A DNA stretch of 64,000 nucleotides from assembly GCF_020164435.1 (NCBI RefSeq), contig NZ_JAIUDQ010000018.1, forward strand, positions 1-64,000, in the 5' to 3' direction. The stretch's first letter is position 1, and the number at the start of each line of letters is the position of its first letter. The DNA is from Phyllobacterium lublinensis. GTDB lineage: Bacteria; Pseudomonadota; Alphaproteobacteria; Rhizobiales; Rhizobiaceae. Under the pieces are notes generated by a model. The model worked only from the letters and a program-made list of their open reading frames with translations, did no database searches and had not been told where the DNA came from. The translations under genes were made by a program, and so were the position numbers. Positions 44,788 through 54,075 of this stretch are shown here, piece after piece.

Positions 44788-46827
44788 ATGCTCGGATTTG
44801 GTGATCAGATTTCAGAATCCATCGCTCACTTCGTAGGTTATTTTCATACATCAATCGAAGCAGCCAGAGCGCGAGTCGAGTACCGTGAGTTCAACGCAAC
44901 GCCGGACAAAGATCCTCATCTCAACGACATTCTGACCATTCAGACGGATCCAGGCCAGCGATTGGACCTTGGCTCGTTTCAATCCAATATGAATTACCTG
45001 CCAGCGCCGTGGTCGCCCGTTGGGGAAGTCACGATGCCCTGGGTCAACTTCGTACCCATCGAAGTCGACGTTGCGGGGATAAGGCTGCAACACCCCGTTG
45101 CGAAATTGCATTCGTCCGGGTCAAGCGACTCGAGCTCTTCAATCTTCCATACAACGAGTCAGGCAGCCCCGAATTTTGGGCCACCCCCAATCGAGACGCA
45201 CGTCGCCGTTCAGCAGACCAATCACATGGAGGACAACGATGTTGTCATGATGGGCAATCATGCGCCCTCGACCATGGATTTTGTCGACGTTGCGGCATTC
45301 AACAGCCTCACCGACAGCGCGCTTTCAATCTCTGAGCCGTTGACCCAGGACACGATTCCTGGATCCGGCGCAGAACTGGAGCAGTTCTTCAACAATCAGA
45401 TCGCGAACATCCAGGCCGCAGAGCAGGGTCCGCTCGCGACGACGCCAGGCGTGACCGTTGTCACGGCACCTTCAGGTCATTACGTCAATGGCGTCGAGAC
45501 CGATGAAGCTCCCAAGCTTGATGACTACGTACCGGAACAACTCAAGCCGTCAGAGAACGACTCTTCGGCAACGGTGACAACAACGACGCAGTCCCTTGTC
45601 ATCGATTCAAACGAGATTATCGGGTCCGTCGAAGTCCAGGCCGGTTGCAATATATTGGTCAACGAAGTCGTCATAAACAGTCTTGGCGGTTCCGTCGGTG
45701 CCCATTTCGCGGTGGGTGGAAGCTATTACAACATCAATGCGATCGTTCAGACCAACGCCTATAGCGATAGCGATACGTTCCAGAACGGCTTTGGAGGGCA
45801 GCAGAGCCTCGGTCAGCCGGCAACCAACGCCATGAACGTCGCAAGCTTCTTGCAGCAGGTCGACCACGGCCAGTCGGATGGTCCGTCTGACGACGCGCCG
45901 GTATTCCCGCAGGCCTGGCAGGTTACCGTCGTCAATGGTGACCTCATTCAGATGAACTGGATTTCCCAGTACAATTTCCTTTCGGACAACGATGCCCATG
46001 TCCTGTCGGCGACCGGCTCTTATACAACGATCGTGACGGGCGCGAACATGACGCTCAACACGGCGTCATTCGCCGAACTGTGCAATTCCTACGATCTCGT
46101 GATGATCGGCGGAAACATGTACAACGGGAATTTCATCTTCCAGACCAACATCCTGTTCGACAATGACACGTTCACAACCTGTGGCGCCGCTGGTGCCTAT
46201 GACGGCGAACTGTCTTCGAGCGATAACCTTTTGTGGAACCAGGCGAGCATTCAGAGCGATGGTCCGGCCAACTGGGTTGCGGGGCTTCCCAGTCACTATC
46301 TTGAGGCCATGAATGATCTCGCGACGGGCAGCTACAATATGCCGTCCGGTTTCCATGGCGACCAGGCTCTCCAGGGGCTTGAGGGTCTGAGGGTTCTCTA
46401 CATTTCCGGCAACGTCTATGACGTGAACTATATCGAACAGACCAATGTTCTCGGCGACGCGGACTATGTCGAGCATTATGAAGATGCTCTTCTGACGGCC
46501 TCGTCGGACACTGTGTGGGACATCAGCACCGGCTCAAACGCCCTGATCAACATTGCCACCATCATTGACCATGATCCGGGCAGTGGCGGGACATCGTATG
46601 CGGGCGGCGGCGTCTACTCCGATGCCATTCTGATCCAGGCTGACATTATCAATACCGATCCCGGTTCGAACCATCCTACCGGGCAAGGCCAGCAGCTTGC
46701 CAACGAAATCGTGGCATTCCTCGAAAACGAAGGCGATTCGCAACATTGCAACGATGACCACGCTCCGCCGGTTCACGTCCCGGATACGTGCCAGTCGGTC
46801 GATGTCATGCAAACAGTTCTCGCATAG
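44788..46827 (+). CDS. large repeat protein, candidate T1SS substrate with beta-solenoid-like repeats
   Basis: A 679-residue acidic protein without a signal peptide. The C-terminal ~420 residues contain at least four related units that end in a shared motif: GG-x-YYN-x-N-x-I-x-QTN followed by D-x-D-x-F (for example YNINAIVQTNAYSDSDTF and YNGNFIFQTNILFDNDTF). Spacing is about 75-110 residues. The alternation of small, hydrophobic and N/D residues suggests parallel beta-strands. It is encoded just before the type I exporter and after another repeat-rich protein. Role in matrix or surface attachment is my inference. The ends of the repeat region carry Cys pairs. Confidence 0.8.
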   Translation: MLGFGDQISESIAHFVGYFHTSIEAARARVEYREFNATPDKDPHLNDILTIQTDPGQRLDLGSFQSNMNYLPAPWSPVGEVTMPWVNFVPIEVDVAGIRLQHPVAKLHSSGSSDSSSSIFHTTSQAAPNFGPPPIETHVAVQQTNHMEDNDVVMMGNHAPSTMDFVDVAAFNSLTDSALSISEPLTQDTIPGSGAELEQFFNNQIANIQAAEQGPLATTPGVTVVTAPSGHYVNGVETDEAPKLDDYVPEQLKPSENDSSATVTTTTQSLVIDSNEIIGSVEVQAGCNILVNEVVINSLGGSVGAHFAVGGSYYNINAIVQTNAYSDSDTFQNGFGGQQSLGQPATNAMNVASFLQQVDHGQSDGPSDDAPVFPQAWQVTVVNGDLIQMNWISQYNFLSDNDAHVLSATGSYTTIVTGANMTLNTASFAELCNSYDLVMIGGNMYNGNFIFQTNILFDNDTFTTCGAAGAYDGELSSSDNLLWNQASIQSDGPANWVAGLPSHYLEAMNDLATGSYNMPSGFHGDQALQGLEGLRVLYISGNVYDVNYIEQTNVLGDADYVEHYEDALLTASSDTVWDISTGSNALINIATIIDHDPGSGGTSYAGGGVYSDAILIQADIINTDPGSNHPTGQGQQLANEIVAFLENEGDSQHCNDDHAPPVHVPDTCQSVDVMQTVLA

Positions 46828-46859
46828 AAAAAGAAGAATGCGCGAGGAGCGCGGTAAGC

Positions 46860-49019
46860 ATGAAATATGATGAGCAGGCGGATTTGCGGGTCATCTCCCA
46901 GAACTCGCGGCGTGCCATGGCGGGCCGCGAGCATGAGCGGATTCAGTTCGAAGAGTTGCTCGCGGAGATGGAAACCGCCATTTCAAAAATATCACGCGAC
47001 GAAACCGAATCGTCCCAGCGCATCGACCCCGCACCGGTAGAGCCTACACCGCTGGAGCCAATGCCGCAGGAAGTTGTCGATGAACCGATAACCGAAGTTG
47101 AGGCGCCAGTCGCCGAGACCGCGCCGAACGCTGAGCGACTGATTTCAGCAATTCCGGCCAATGCGGAAGTCGGCAGGGTCATCGAGGGTGACCGTGGTCC
47201 CGTGCAGTCGCGAGAAGTCGATTCCGGAGGAGGTGGCTCCGGTAACGACCAGAATATCGTTGGTAATGGCGGCAATGGCGGCAGTTTCCACAAGCGCACG
47301 GCCGCCGTGAATTTCAGCGAAAGCTTCCGGAACGGCCTGAATGCCGTACGCCGAAATCTGATGATCGCCATGGGGTTCACCATATTCCTGAACGTCCTGG
47401 TGCTCGCAATTCCCATCTACCTGTTCCAGATATCCGATCGCGTTCTCACCAGCCGGTCGCCAGACACGCTGGTGATGCTGACGATCGTGATCGTGGGCGC
47501 AGTTATTGTTCAGGTCATACTGGACGCGATACGCCGCTTCATTCTGATGCGGACGGCCGTTGAAGTGGCAGTGCAATTGGGAGCGCCCATCCTGAGCGCC
47601 GCGGCACGTGCATCCCTCCATGGCAACGGCAAGGACTATCAGGTGCTCGGCGATCTGCAGCAGCTGCGCTCGTTTCTGACGTCCGGCACTTTGCTCTCGT
47701 TCTTTGATGCGCCAATCGCGCCGCTGTTCGTCCTTGCGGTATTCCTTGTTCACCCGCATCTCGGCTATATCGTCGTTATTTCGGCTTTGCTCTTGCTCAT
47801 CATCGCTATCTTCAACCAGCGCGCGACAGCAGCGTCCTTTGCCGATGCGACCAACTTCCAGAGCAGGGCCATGCTGCACCTCGACTCCATGTCGAGGAAT
47901 TCACAGATCATCAATGCGCTGGCAATGATCCCCGAGGCCGTTAAAATATGGGGCCGTGACATGGCCGGCTCGCTGCGCTCGCAGGTCAAGGCGCAAGATC
48001 GCAACATCATGTTCGCGACCCTATCCAAGTGTTCGCGTTTGCTGACGCAGGTAACAATGCTCGGCTGGGGTGCCCATCTGGCCATCGATGGACAAATGAC
48101 CGGCGGCATGGTGATTGCCGCTTCAATCATTGCCGGCCGCGCCCTCGCGCCTATCGAAGGTGCGATCGAAGGATGGAACAGTTTCATCCAGTTCCGCGCA
48201 GCCTTTGGCCGAATCCGCAATCTCTTGCAGAACTCGCCTCTGAACTTTGAACGGTTGAGATTGCCGGATCCGCAAGGTCGCCTCGACGTCGAACGTATTC
48301 TTTACGTTCCGCCACCCAACAAGAAAGTCATCCTGAACGGCATTTCGTTCACGTTGCAGCCAGGCGAGTCCATGGCCATCATCGGGAATTCCGGAGCGGG
48401 CAAGACCACTCTCGGCAAGATGCTGGTCGGATCGATCCTGCCTACGTCAGGAAGTGTTCGTCTCGACTTGATGGATCTGCGCAACTGGGATCAGAGGCAG
48501 TTCGGTGAAAATATCGGGTATCTGCCGCAAGACGTGCAGCTCTTCCCAGGCACGATCAAGGCCAATATCGCCCGTATGCGCGAAGATGCCAGCGACCAGT
48601 CGATCTTCGATGCTGCAATGCTTGCTGACGTGCATGAGCTCATTTCAAGCTTTGCTCAGGGCTATGAGACGATGGTTGCGGCCGACGGTGCTCCGCTGTC
48701 CGGTGGACAGAAGCAGCGGATCGCGCTTGCCCGCGCATTTTTCGGCAATCCAAAACTGGTCGTCTTGGATGAACCGAACTCTAATCTCGACTCCCAGGGC
48801 GACGCAGCGCTCACCAAGGCGCTGTTCCATGCAAAGAAGAACAAGATCACCGTGGTCACCATCACACAGCGTCCCGCACTGCTGAACTGTGTCGACAAGA
48901 TCATGGTTCTGAGCAACGGCAGCGTAACGATGTTCGGTACGCGCGCGACCGTTATGGAAGCGCTCTCTAAGAAAAACAAACAGGCAGATTCGGTTCCAAG
49001 CATCAGCGCTGCCGAATAA
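46860..49019 (+). CDS. type I secretion ABC transporter (PrtD-like)
   Basis: A 719-residue permease-ATPase fusion. Residues ~1-150 are a Pro/Glu/Gly-rich extension not found in classical PrtD. The membrane domain follows and then the ATPase: Walker A GNSGAGKTT (509-517), signature LSGGQKQR (613-620) and Walker B with Asp637-Glu638. The switch position reads TITQRP, so Gln670 replaces the H-loop His that normally helps ATP hydrolysis. ATG 46860 has a GAGGAG box. It probably exports the two repeat proteins encoded just upstream together with the membrane-fusion protein that follows. Confidence 0.9.
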   Translation: MKYDEQADLRVISQNSRRAMAGREHERIQFEELLAEMETAISKISRDETESSQRIDPAPVEPTPLEPMPQEVVDEPITEVEAPVAETAPNAERLISAIPANAEVGRVIEGDRGPVQSREVDSGGGGSGNDQNIVGNGGNGGSFHKRTAAVNFSESFRNGLNAVRRNLMIAMGFTIFLNVLVLAIPIYLFQISDRVLTSRSPDTLVMLTIVIVGAVIVQVILDAIRRFILMRTAVEVAVQLGAPILSAAARASLHGNGKDYQVLGDLQQLRSFLTSGTLLSFFDAPIAPLFVLAVFLVHPHLGYIVVISALLLLIIAIFNQRATAASFADATNFQSRAMLHLDSMSRNSQIINALAMIPEAVKIWGRDMAGSLRSQVKAQDRNIMFATLSKCSRLLTQVTMLGWGAHLAIDGQMTGGMVIAASIIAGRALAPIEGAIEGWNSFIQFRAAFGRIRNLLQNSPLNFERLRLPDPQGRLDVERILYVPPPNKKVILNGISFTLQPGESMAIIGNSGAGKTTLGKMLVGSILPTSGSVRLDLMDLRNWDQRQFGENIGYLPQDVQLFPGTIKANIARMREDASDQSIFDAAMLADVHELISSFAQGYETMVAADGAPLSGGQKQRIALARAFFGNPKLVVLDEPNSNLDSQGDAALTKALFHAKKNKITVVTITQRPALLNCVDKIMVLSNGSVTMFGTRATVMEALSKKNKQADSVPSISAAE

Positions 49020-49039
49020 ACTGCTGGAGGGGCACGAGT

Positions 49040-50377
49040 ATGGCCACGACACCCGCATTGAATAATCTGGAGTGGTATGACGGCGTTCCACGTTCAATAA
49101 AGCCCTACACGAAATTCGGCTTGGCAATCATTGTCGTCTGCTTCGGCGGGTTTGGAACATGGGCGGCAACTGCGCCTCTTGCAGCCGCAGTCATTGCCCC
49201 TGGCAGTTTCGTCGCCACCGGCAAGAACAAGGTTGTTCAGCACCTTGAAGGCGGAATCATCAAGGAGCTTCTTGTGCGGGAAGGCGATCGCGTTGTTGAG
49301 GGGGATCAGCTGGTCCGTCTTGACGAGACGGCAGCCCGTGCAAATGCCCAGCAATTGTTCCTGCGGCAGGCGCGGCTCGAGGCAATCCTGGCCCGGCTGC
49401 ATGCCGTAGTTCGTGGTGAAGAGCGGTATCAGCCGCCAAAAATCATTCTGGACAATCTGGCCAATGCCGAAATACGCGCGGTGAATGACAGCCAGGCCGA
49501 CAACTTCGATGCAGCCCATGCGAAATATGCGAACGAACTGCAGATGATGCAGCGTAATATTTCAGCGCTGGAGTTCCGCAGGATCGGACGCAATGCGCAG
49601 ATTACCGCAACACGGACACAACTTGGCCTGTTGAAGAATGAGTACCAGGCGAAGTATTCCCTCTTCAAGAAGGGCCTCATGGCGCGTTCCGAAGTCAGCG
49701 TGCTTGAGCGTGCAGTTGCCGACGGCGAAGGGACGATCGCGCGCCTTGAAGCCGAAATCATGGAAGTGAACGCCCAGATCGAAAAATTCCAGAAGGAAAT
49801 GATTCAGACCAAGGATACTGAAAAGCAGGCCGCACTTGATGAAATTCAAAGTGCCGAAGCCGAGCTGGACACGGTTCGCGAACAAATTCGCCAGGCTGAC
49901 AGCGTGCTTACCCGCACGGTCGTCAAGGCGCCAGTCTCCGGGACAGTTGTGAGAATGTATTATCACACCGCTGGTGGTGTGATCGAAAGCGGCAAGCCAA
50001 TCATCGAAATTCTGCCGACAGGCGTGCCCTTGATCATCGAAGCCCAGATCCCGCGGATGCAGATCGATGAAGTGAAAGAAGGGCAGGAGGCCCATGTTCG
50101 CCTGAGTGCCCTCAACCAGAGAACGACACCTGTCATCAATGGTCGTGTCGACTATGTCTCGGCCGATGCGATGACCGATACGACGACCAATGTGAAGCAG
50201 GAGATTTATCTGGCCCGCGTCAGCATTCCTGCCGATCAGCTTGCCCGTATCCACGGTTTCACACCCACGCCGGGAATGCCGGCTGATATCCTGATCCAGA
50301 CTCACGAGCGGACATTCTTCGAATATCTCGCCAAGCCGGTCGTCGACAGCATGGAGCGTGCGTTCAGGGAGTACTGA
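49040..50377 (+). CDS. type I secretion membrane-fusion protein (HlyD/PrtE-like)
   Basis: A 445-residue periplasmic adaptor. A single N-terminal transmembrane segment (about 25-50) is followed by a lipoyl-like first half (VVQHLEGGIIKELLVREGDRV), a long helical coiled-coil and the second lipoyl half (VKAPVSGTVVRM). It links the ABC transporter to an outer-membrane channel, which is not encoded in this window. It follows the ABC gene by 20 bases. Confidence 0.93.
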   Translation: MATTPALNNLEWYDGVPRSIKPYTKFGLAIIVVCFGGFGTWAATAPLAAAVIAPGSFVATGKNKVVQHLEGGIIKELLVREGDRVVEGDQLVRLDETAARANAQQLFLRQARLEAILARLHAVVRGEERYQPPKIILDNLANAEIRAVNDSQADNFDAAHAKYANELQMMQRNISALEFRRIGRNAQITATRTQLGLLKNEYQAKYSLFKKGLMARSEVSVLERAVADGEGTIARLEAEIMEVNAQIEKFQKEMIQTKDTEKQAALDEIQSAEAELDTVREQIRQADSVLTRTVVKAPVSGTVVRMYYHTAGGVIESGKPIIEILPTGVPLIIEAQIPRMQIDEVKEGQEAHVRLSALNQRTTPVINGRVDYVSADAMTDTTTNVKQEIYLARVSIPADQLARIHGFTPTPGMPADILIQTHERTFFEYLAKPVVDSMERAFREY

Positions 50378-50411
50378 CAGGAACCGGATGCAGCATGCTG
50401 CACAGGAAAAG

Positions 50412-50446
50412 TTGGCGAGGCGATGGGATAACATCGGCCTCGCCAA
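50412..50446. terminator. bidirectional terminator-like hairpin
   Basis: Arms TTGGCGAGG (50412-50420) and CCTCGCCAA (50438-50446) pair perfectly and a further CGATG/CATCG extends the stem around a GGATAA loop, with one bulge. It lies between two convergent genes (HlyD and the Wzy-like polymerase). A perfect palindrome TGCAGCATGCTGCA lies just before it at 50389-50402. No long T-run follows. Confidence 0.65.
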
Positions 50447-50510
50447 ATATTGTCGACCTCAGATTACCCGCCACCCCAGTATTGAGCCTGTTGGATGTTC
50501 TATCAGCCGA

Positions 50511-51965
50511 TCAGCCCAGGAGACGACGCGTATCGTGAAGATGGCGGTGCGTCGGGGCGGAATGCTCTGGCCGTGGCCTTGCCTGTGCGCGGCGAACAGA
50601 CGGATAAACGGCCACGGCCGCCCCGCCAGCCAGCACATAAAACAACATGCCAAGATCAAAGACTGTCGCGACGAGAATAGCGGCGACAAGACTGGCTGTC
50701 ATGCCGCAACGGATGGCGCGAACGATGGACCGATCCTCTGAACCCGGCTGTGCTACGGGCTGCCTGAAGAGCGTTGTAAGGACGAACAGCGCAAAACACA
50801 TCGCACCGGGAAGTCCCACATTCGACAGAAGAACGAAGATGTAGCTCGAGGCGCGCGCGCCGCCAATGCCCACGCCAAGACCGAAACTGTCCATGAAATT
50901 GGTGAAGGCCACCTCGTTCCAATGCCCGCGTTCGCGACCCGAGTCGCTCGAGAGCTTTCCGAACAGGCTCTCGTCGAAGAAGGTTGCGATTGCTTCCACA
51001 AATTCCGGCGAAAGCACCGCAATGAGCAAGACGATGGCGAGAACCGACAGGCTGCCGGCATAGATAAGTAACGGCTTGCGCATCCGCCCGCCATGCATGA
51101 CCGGCGCTATGGACTGGAGCATCAGCAGGGCCAGAACAATCACCAGCCCCACATAGGCCGTGCCCGATGTTGATAATGCCAGCAATGTCAGGAAGGCGAG
51201 GGCAAAGAACCCCGAGAGGACTGGCCGGACATTGTCGAGATAAAGGCTGGCGGTGACGGCGAACAGGATCAGGGTGAAGCTGGCGAACGCCGACGATTCC
51301 GGAAACGTCCCGGAGATACGCTTGAGGCCGCCCATCTCAACCCCGGTCATCAGGGAATAATTCGCCGTATGTATGAAATCCAGCAGATCGGCCGTCCCGG
51401 TCGCAAAGGTAACGAGGTCGAGCACCGCAAAAATGATGTTCAACCAGCACAGCAGGAAGAAGGCTCCGAGGAAATACTGATAGGCGTTGCGCATGCGAAA
51501 GAAGGCAAAAGAGGCCGCAAAACACATGACGCTGCCCAAGGCATAGACCGTCTGGGTCACGTGCGTGCCAGAAAAGCCGAGCGGGTTGAGAGCGATGCGG
51601 CTCAGACCGCCGGGGAGGCGTTGCACGACCATGGTTTCGGTCATACCAGCCATCAGCCGTGGAAAGAAGATCGTTGCTACGACGCCGTAGATGATCAGAA
51701 GCAATAGCCAGAAACCTGTACTGGGATAAAGCAGGCTGCTGCATATCGGCGCGAAGCCGGTTATGCGCACGATCCGAAGTGCAAAGAACACCATGAAAAC
51801 GTTCGCTACCAGAATCGATGCGCCGCCCATTGCAGGCAGGGTGACCGCCGCGGCCGCTCCGAACAGCGTCATGGCAACCATGGTGTAGAACGCGTGTTTG
51901 TGGTGCATGAACTGGACCACAAAGCCGAACAGGATCACAAGGACGCCGAAAACGTTAGTTGCCAT
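50511..51965 (-). CDS. O-antigen ligase/Wzy/ExoQ-like polysaccharide polymerase
   Basis: A 484-residue inner-membrane protein with about 11-12 transmembrane segments and a large periplasmic loop (residues ~340-380) of the kind seen in Wzy/WaaL and ExoQ proteins. It probably joins the flipped repeat units into polymer. It is the last gene of the minus-strand run that begins with asnB. Its Arg/Pro/His-rich tail (RRAQARPRPEHSAPTHRHL) is unusual. Distinguishing polymerase from ligase needs comparison. Confidence 0.85.
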   Translation of the reverse strand: MATNVFGVLVILFGFVVQFMHHKHAFYTMVAMTLFGAAAAVTLPAMGGASILVANVFMVFFALRIVRITGFAPICSSLLYPSTGFWLLLLIIYGVVATIFFPRLMAGMTETMVVQRLPGGLSRIALNPLGFSGTHVTQTVYALGSVMCFAASFAFFRMRNAYQYFLGAFFLLCWLNIIFAVLDLVTFATGTADLLDFIHTANYSLMTGVEMGGLKRISGTFPESSAFASFTLILFAVTASLYLDNVRPVLSGFFALAFLTLLALSTSGTAYVGLVIVLALLMLQSIAPVMHGGRMRKPLLIYAGSLSVLAIVLLIAVLSPEFVEAIATFFDESLFGKLSSDSGRERGHWNEVAFTNFMDSFGLGVGIGGARASSYIFVLLSNVGLPGAMCFALFVLTTLFRQPVAQPGSEDRSIVRAIRCGMTASLVAAILVATVFDLGMLFYVLAGGAAVAVYPSVRRAQARPRPEHSAPTHRHLHDTRRLLG

Positions 51966-51989
51966 GACTGATCCGTGCCAGCTGCCGCG

Positions 51990-53033
51990 TCATTGGCTTT
52001 CACCCTTGGCCAGCTGGTCCCCATGCACGATATCGCGCACGACATCATAGGCAGGTTTGGGCGCTCCCGGGCGCCAGCCGCCGGCATCGTTGCTGTCGAG
52101 GTGGACCAGGCCCATATATGCCTCGAAGCTTGGCGCCCAATATGTTTCGTCCATCAGTTCATAGATATGCGCAGCCTCGACCGGATAGGTCTTTCGCAGT
52201 TCCTGGATGCGTTCCATCGCCTTTCTCAAGCCCGCCGCCTGTGCGTCCGCGCCATCGGTGCTGCCTTTTGGGTGGTTGAATTCGGTAAACCAGATCGGCT
52301 TGCCAAACTTGACCAGTTCCTTGAGCGCCCACTCCGGATCTTCGCCATAGAAGTGCCAGACGGAAATATCCCAGTTGATATTGTCCTGCTTCATGCGCTG
52401 AAAGGCGCCCATATGACCCCAGCCGGCTGTACCCATCGCCGTCCGGAAGTCTCCGCCCGCTGCCGTCAGTCCATCCGAGAGCCCGCGAAGCACGGCGCGC
52501 ACCTTGTCCCAGCGTGGACCGTAATAATCCAGCGGATCGAGCCCTCCAGCAGGCCCCCATTCACAAGGATAGAGTGTGCCATTGTCACGCATCTCGCATG
52601 GCTGGATGATGGCGAAATTTTCAAGCTCGTTGCCGAGTTCCCAAACCTTGATCTTGTCCTTGAGATGCGACGCTGTCACGAAAGCCAGTGCGCGGGAGGT
52701 GGCATAGATCGTTTCCGTGGAAGCTTCCTTCAAGTCGAGTGCCGGGGTCAGCACCGGCAGAATCGTGATCCCGTTATTGCCCGCAAGAGTGACAAGGCGA
52801 TCAAGTTCTTCGAGTTGATCAAGCTTTTGAACATCCACCCGGTACGAGGTCAGGCCAAGCTCCTTGATATAGGTGACTTGCTGCTCCTCGGAGACGCCAT
52901 GATACGATGCCAATGGATGACCGTTTATGCCCCAGGTGAATTTCGGCGAGCTTGCGTGCGTATGGGGAAGCGACAGCAGTGCCGCTGCCACGATCACCAG
53001 AGTGGCAAGACCGGAAATGATTATCTTTTTCAT
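51990..53033 (-). CDS. secreted glycoside hydrolase (GH39/GH5-like TIM barrel)
   Basis: A 347-residue protein with a signal peptide (MKKIIISGLATLVIVAAALL... ending near HAS-28). The barrel motifs WELGNELE (likely acid/base Glu) and PIWFTEFNHP (likely nucleophile Glu) match clan GH-A enzymes. ATG 53033 is chosen because of the signal peptide; the frame reaches back to 53147 but overlaps nadE. Such enzymes in EPS loci trim or release the polymer in the periplasm. Confidence 0.85.
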   Translation of the reverse strand: MKKIIISGLATLVIVAAALLSLPHTHASSPKFTWGINGHPLASYHGVSEEQQVTYIKELGLTSYRVDVQKLDQLEELDRLVTLAGNNGITILPVLTPALDLKEASTETIYATSRALAFVTASHLKDKIKVWELGNELENFAIIQPCEMRDNGTLYPCEWGPAGGLDPLDYYGPRWDKVRAVLRGLSDGLTAAGGDFRTAMGTAGWGHMGAFQRMKQDNINWDISVWHFYGEDPEWALKELVKFGKPIWFTEFNHPKGSTDGADAQAAGLRKAMERIQELRKTYPVEAAHIYELMDETYWAPSFEAYMGLVHLDSNDAGGWRPGAPKPAYDVVRDIVHGDQLAKGESQ

Positions 53034-53058
53034 GGCCTTGCCCCGTCCGGTGGCTTGC

Positions 53059-54075
53059 CTATTCGCCGGAAAAACCGGCGATAGGCGTGACCAGTTGCGG
53101 GCCGAGATGGAGATAGCGTGTTGCCTTGCGCTTGGCCTTGATATCACGCCAGACCCTTTGCACCTGCTCCTCGGTCAATGAGGCCGCAAGCGCCACTGTT
53201 GCGGCCGGCATGTCCTCGTTCAGCCCGTACAGGCATTGATCCATCTGGGCATAGGGGAGGGCAAAATAGAACTCCTCCTGCGTCTGGGCCAACTGATATG
53301 TATCGGTCGTTGGCGGACGGGCGCGAATCTCGGCCGGCACGCCCAGATAGGCAGCCAACTGATAGACCTGCGACTTGTAGAGATGGGCGATCGGCTTCAG
53401 ATCCGCTGCCCCGTCCCCGTTTTTCACAAAGAACCCCTGATCATATTCCAGAAGGTTAGGTGTGCCGATCACCGCATAGTTCATGCGGTCTGCGTGGTAA
53501 TATTCGATCTGCTTGCGTGTCCGCTGCTTCATGTTGGTTGCGGCGACTATGCCAAGGTAGACGGAGCTTGGCATGCGCAGCTTTTCCGTGCTGCCGTCCG
53601 GCCGTTGCAATACGAGGGACGAGATATTGTAGCCGTCGTTCGCCAGCGCATTGGCGATCACGATTTTCGAAGCCCAGCCCGGACCAAACTCCGGTTCGAC
53701 CTGCTTGATGAATTCATCACGCCGCGCATAGCAACCCATGGCTTCGAGCGATGGGCCAATATCTTCGGTAACGCTCGCAAGCCCAAATGTATCGGCCACA
53801 AGCTTGCCCAGCCGGAGACTTTCAGGGTCCGAGTCATTCTCGGGCATGAACAGGCAGAGCACGTTTTGCGCGCCGACGGCCCGGGCAGCGAGTGCCGCGC
53901 AGACGCTTGAATCAACACCGCCCGAAAGCCCGAGCACAAGACCGCGCTTGCGCAGCGTATGCCGCAACTGTTCGCGCATGGCGTTGACGATCCGCGTCGT
54001 CTCGGCCTCGGCATCGATCTCCAGCGATATTGGCGATGCAGATGCGATCGTCCGGATTGTTTGGTCGTTCATCAT
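53059..54075 (-). CDS. nadE: NAD(+) synthase family protein (ammonia-dependent type)
   Basis: A 338-residue adenine-nucleotide alpha-hydrolase with SGGVDSS (about 54-60), and the Asp-rich and Thr-rich blocks RPPTTDTYQLAQTQEEFYFALPY typical of NadE. There is no glutaminase domain. It is placed in an operon with an AMP-ligase, a carrier protein and an asparagine synthetase, where a housekeeping role is unlikely; it may be a specialised amidating paralogue or a second NAD synthase. Its ATG overlaps the stop of the ligase (ATGA). Confidence 0.85.
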   Translation of the reverse strand: MMNDQTIRTIASASPISLEIDAEAETTRIVNAMREQLRHTLRKRGLVLGLSGGVDSSVCAALAARAVGAQNVLCLFMPENDSDPESLRLGKLVADTFGLASVTEDIGPSLEAMGCYARRDEFIKQVEPEFGPGWASKIVIANALANDGYNISSLVLQRPDGSTEKLRMPSSVYLGIVAATNMKQRTRKQIEYYHADRMNYAVIGTPNLLEYDQGFFVKNGDGAADLKPIAHLYKSQVYQLAAYLGVPAEIRARPPTTDTYQLAQTQEEFYFALPYAQMDQCLYGLNEDMPAATVALAASLTEEQVQRVWRDIKAKRKATRYLHLGPQLVTPIAGFSGE

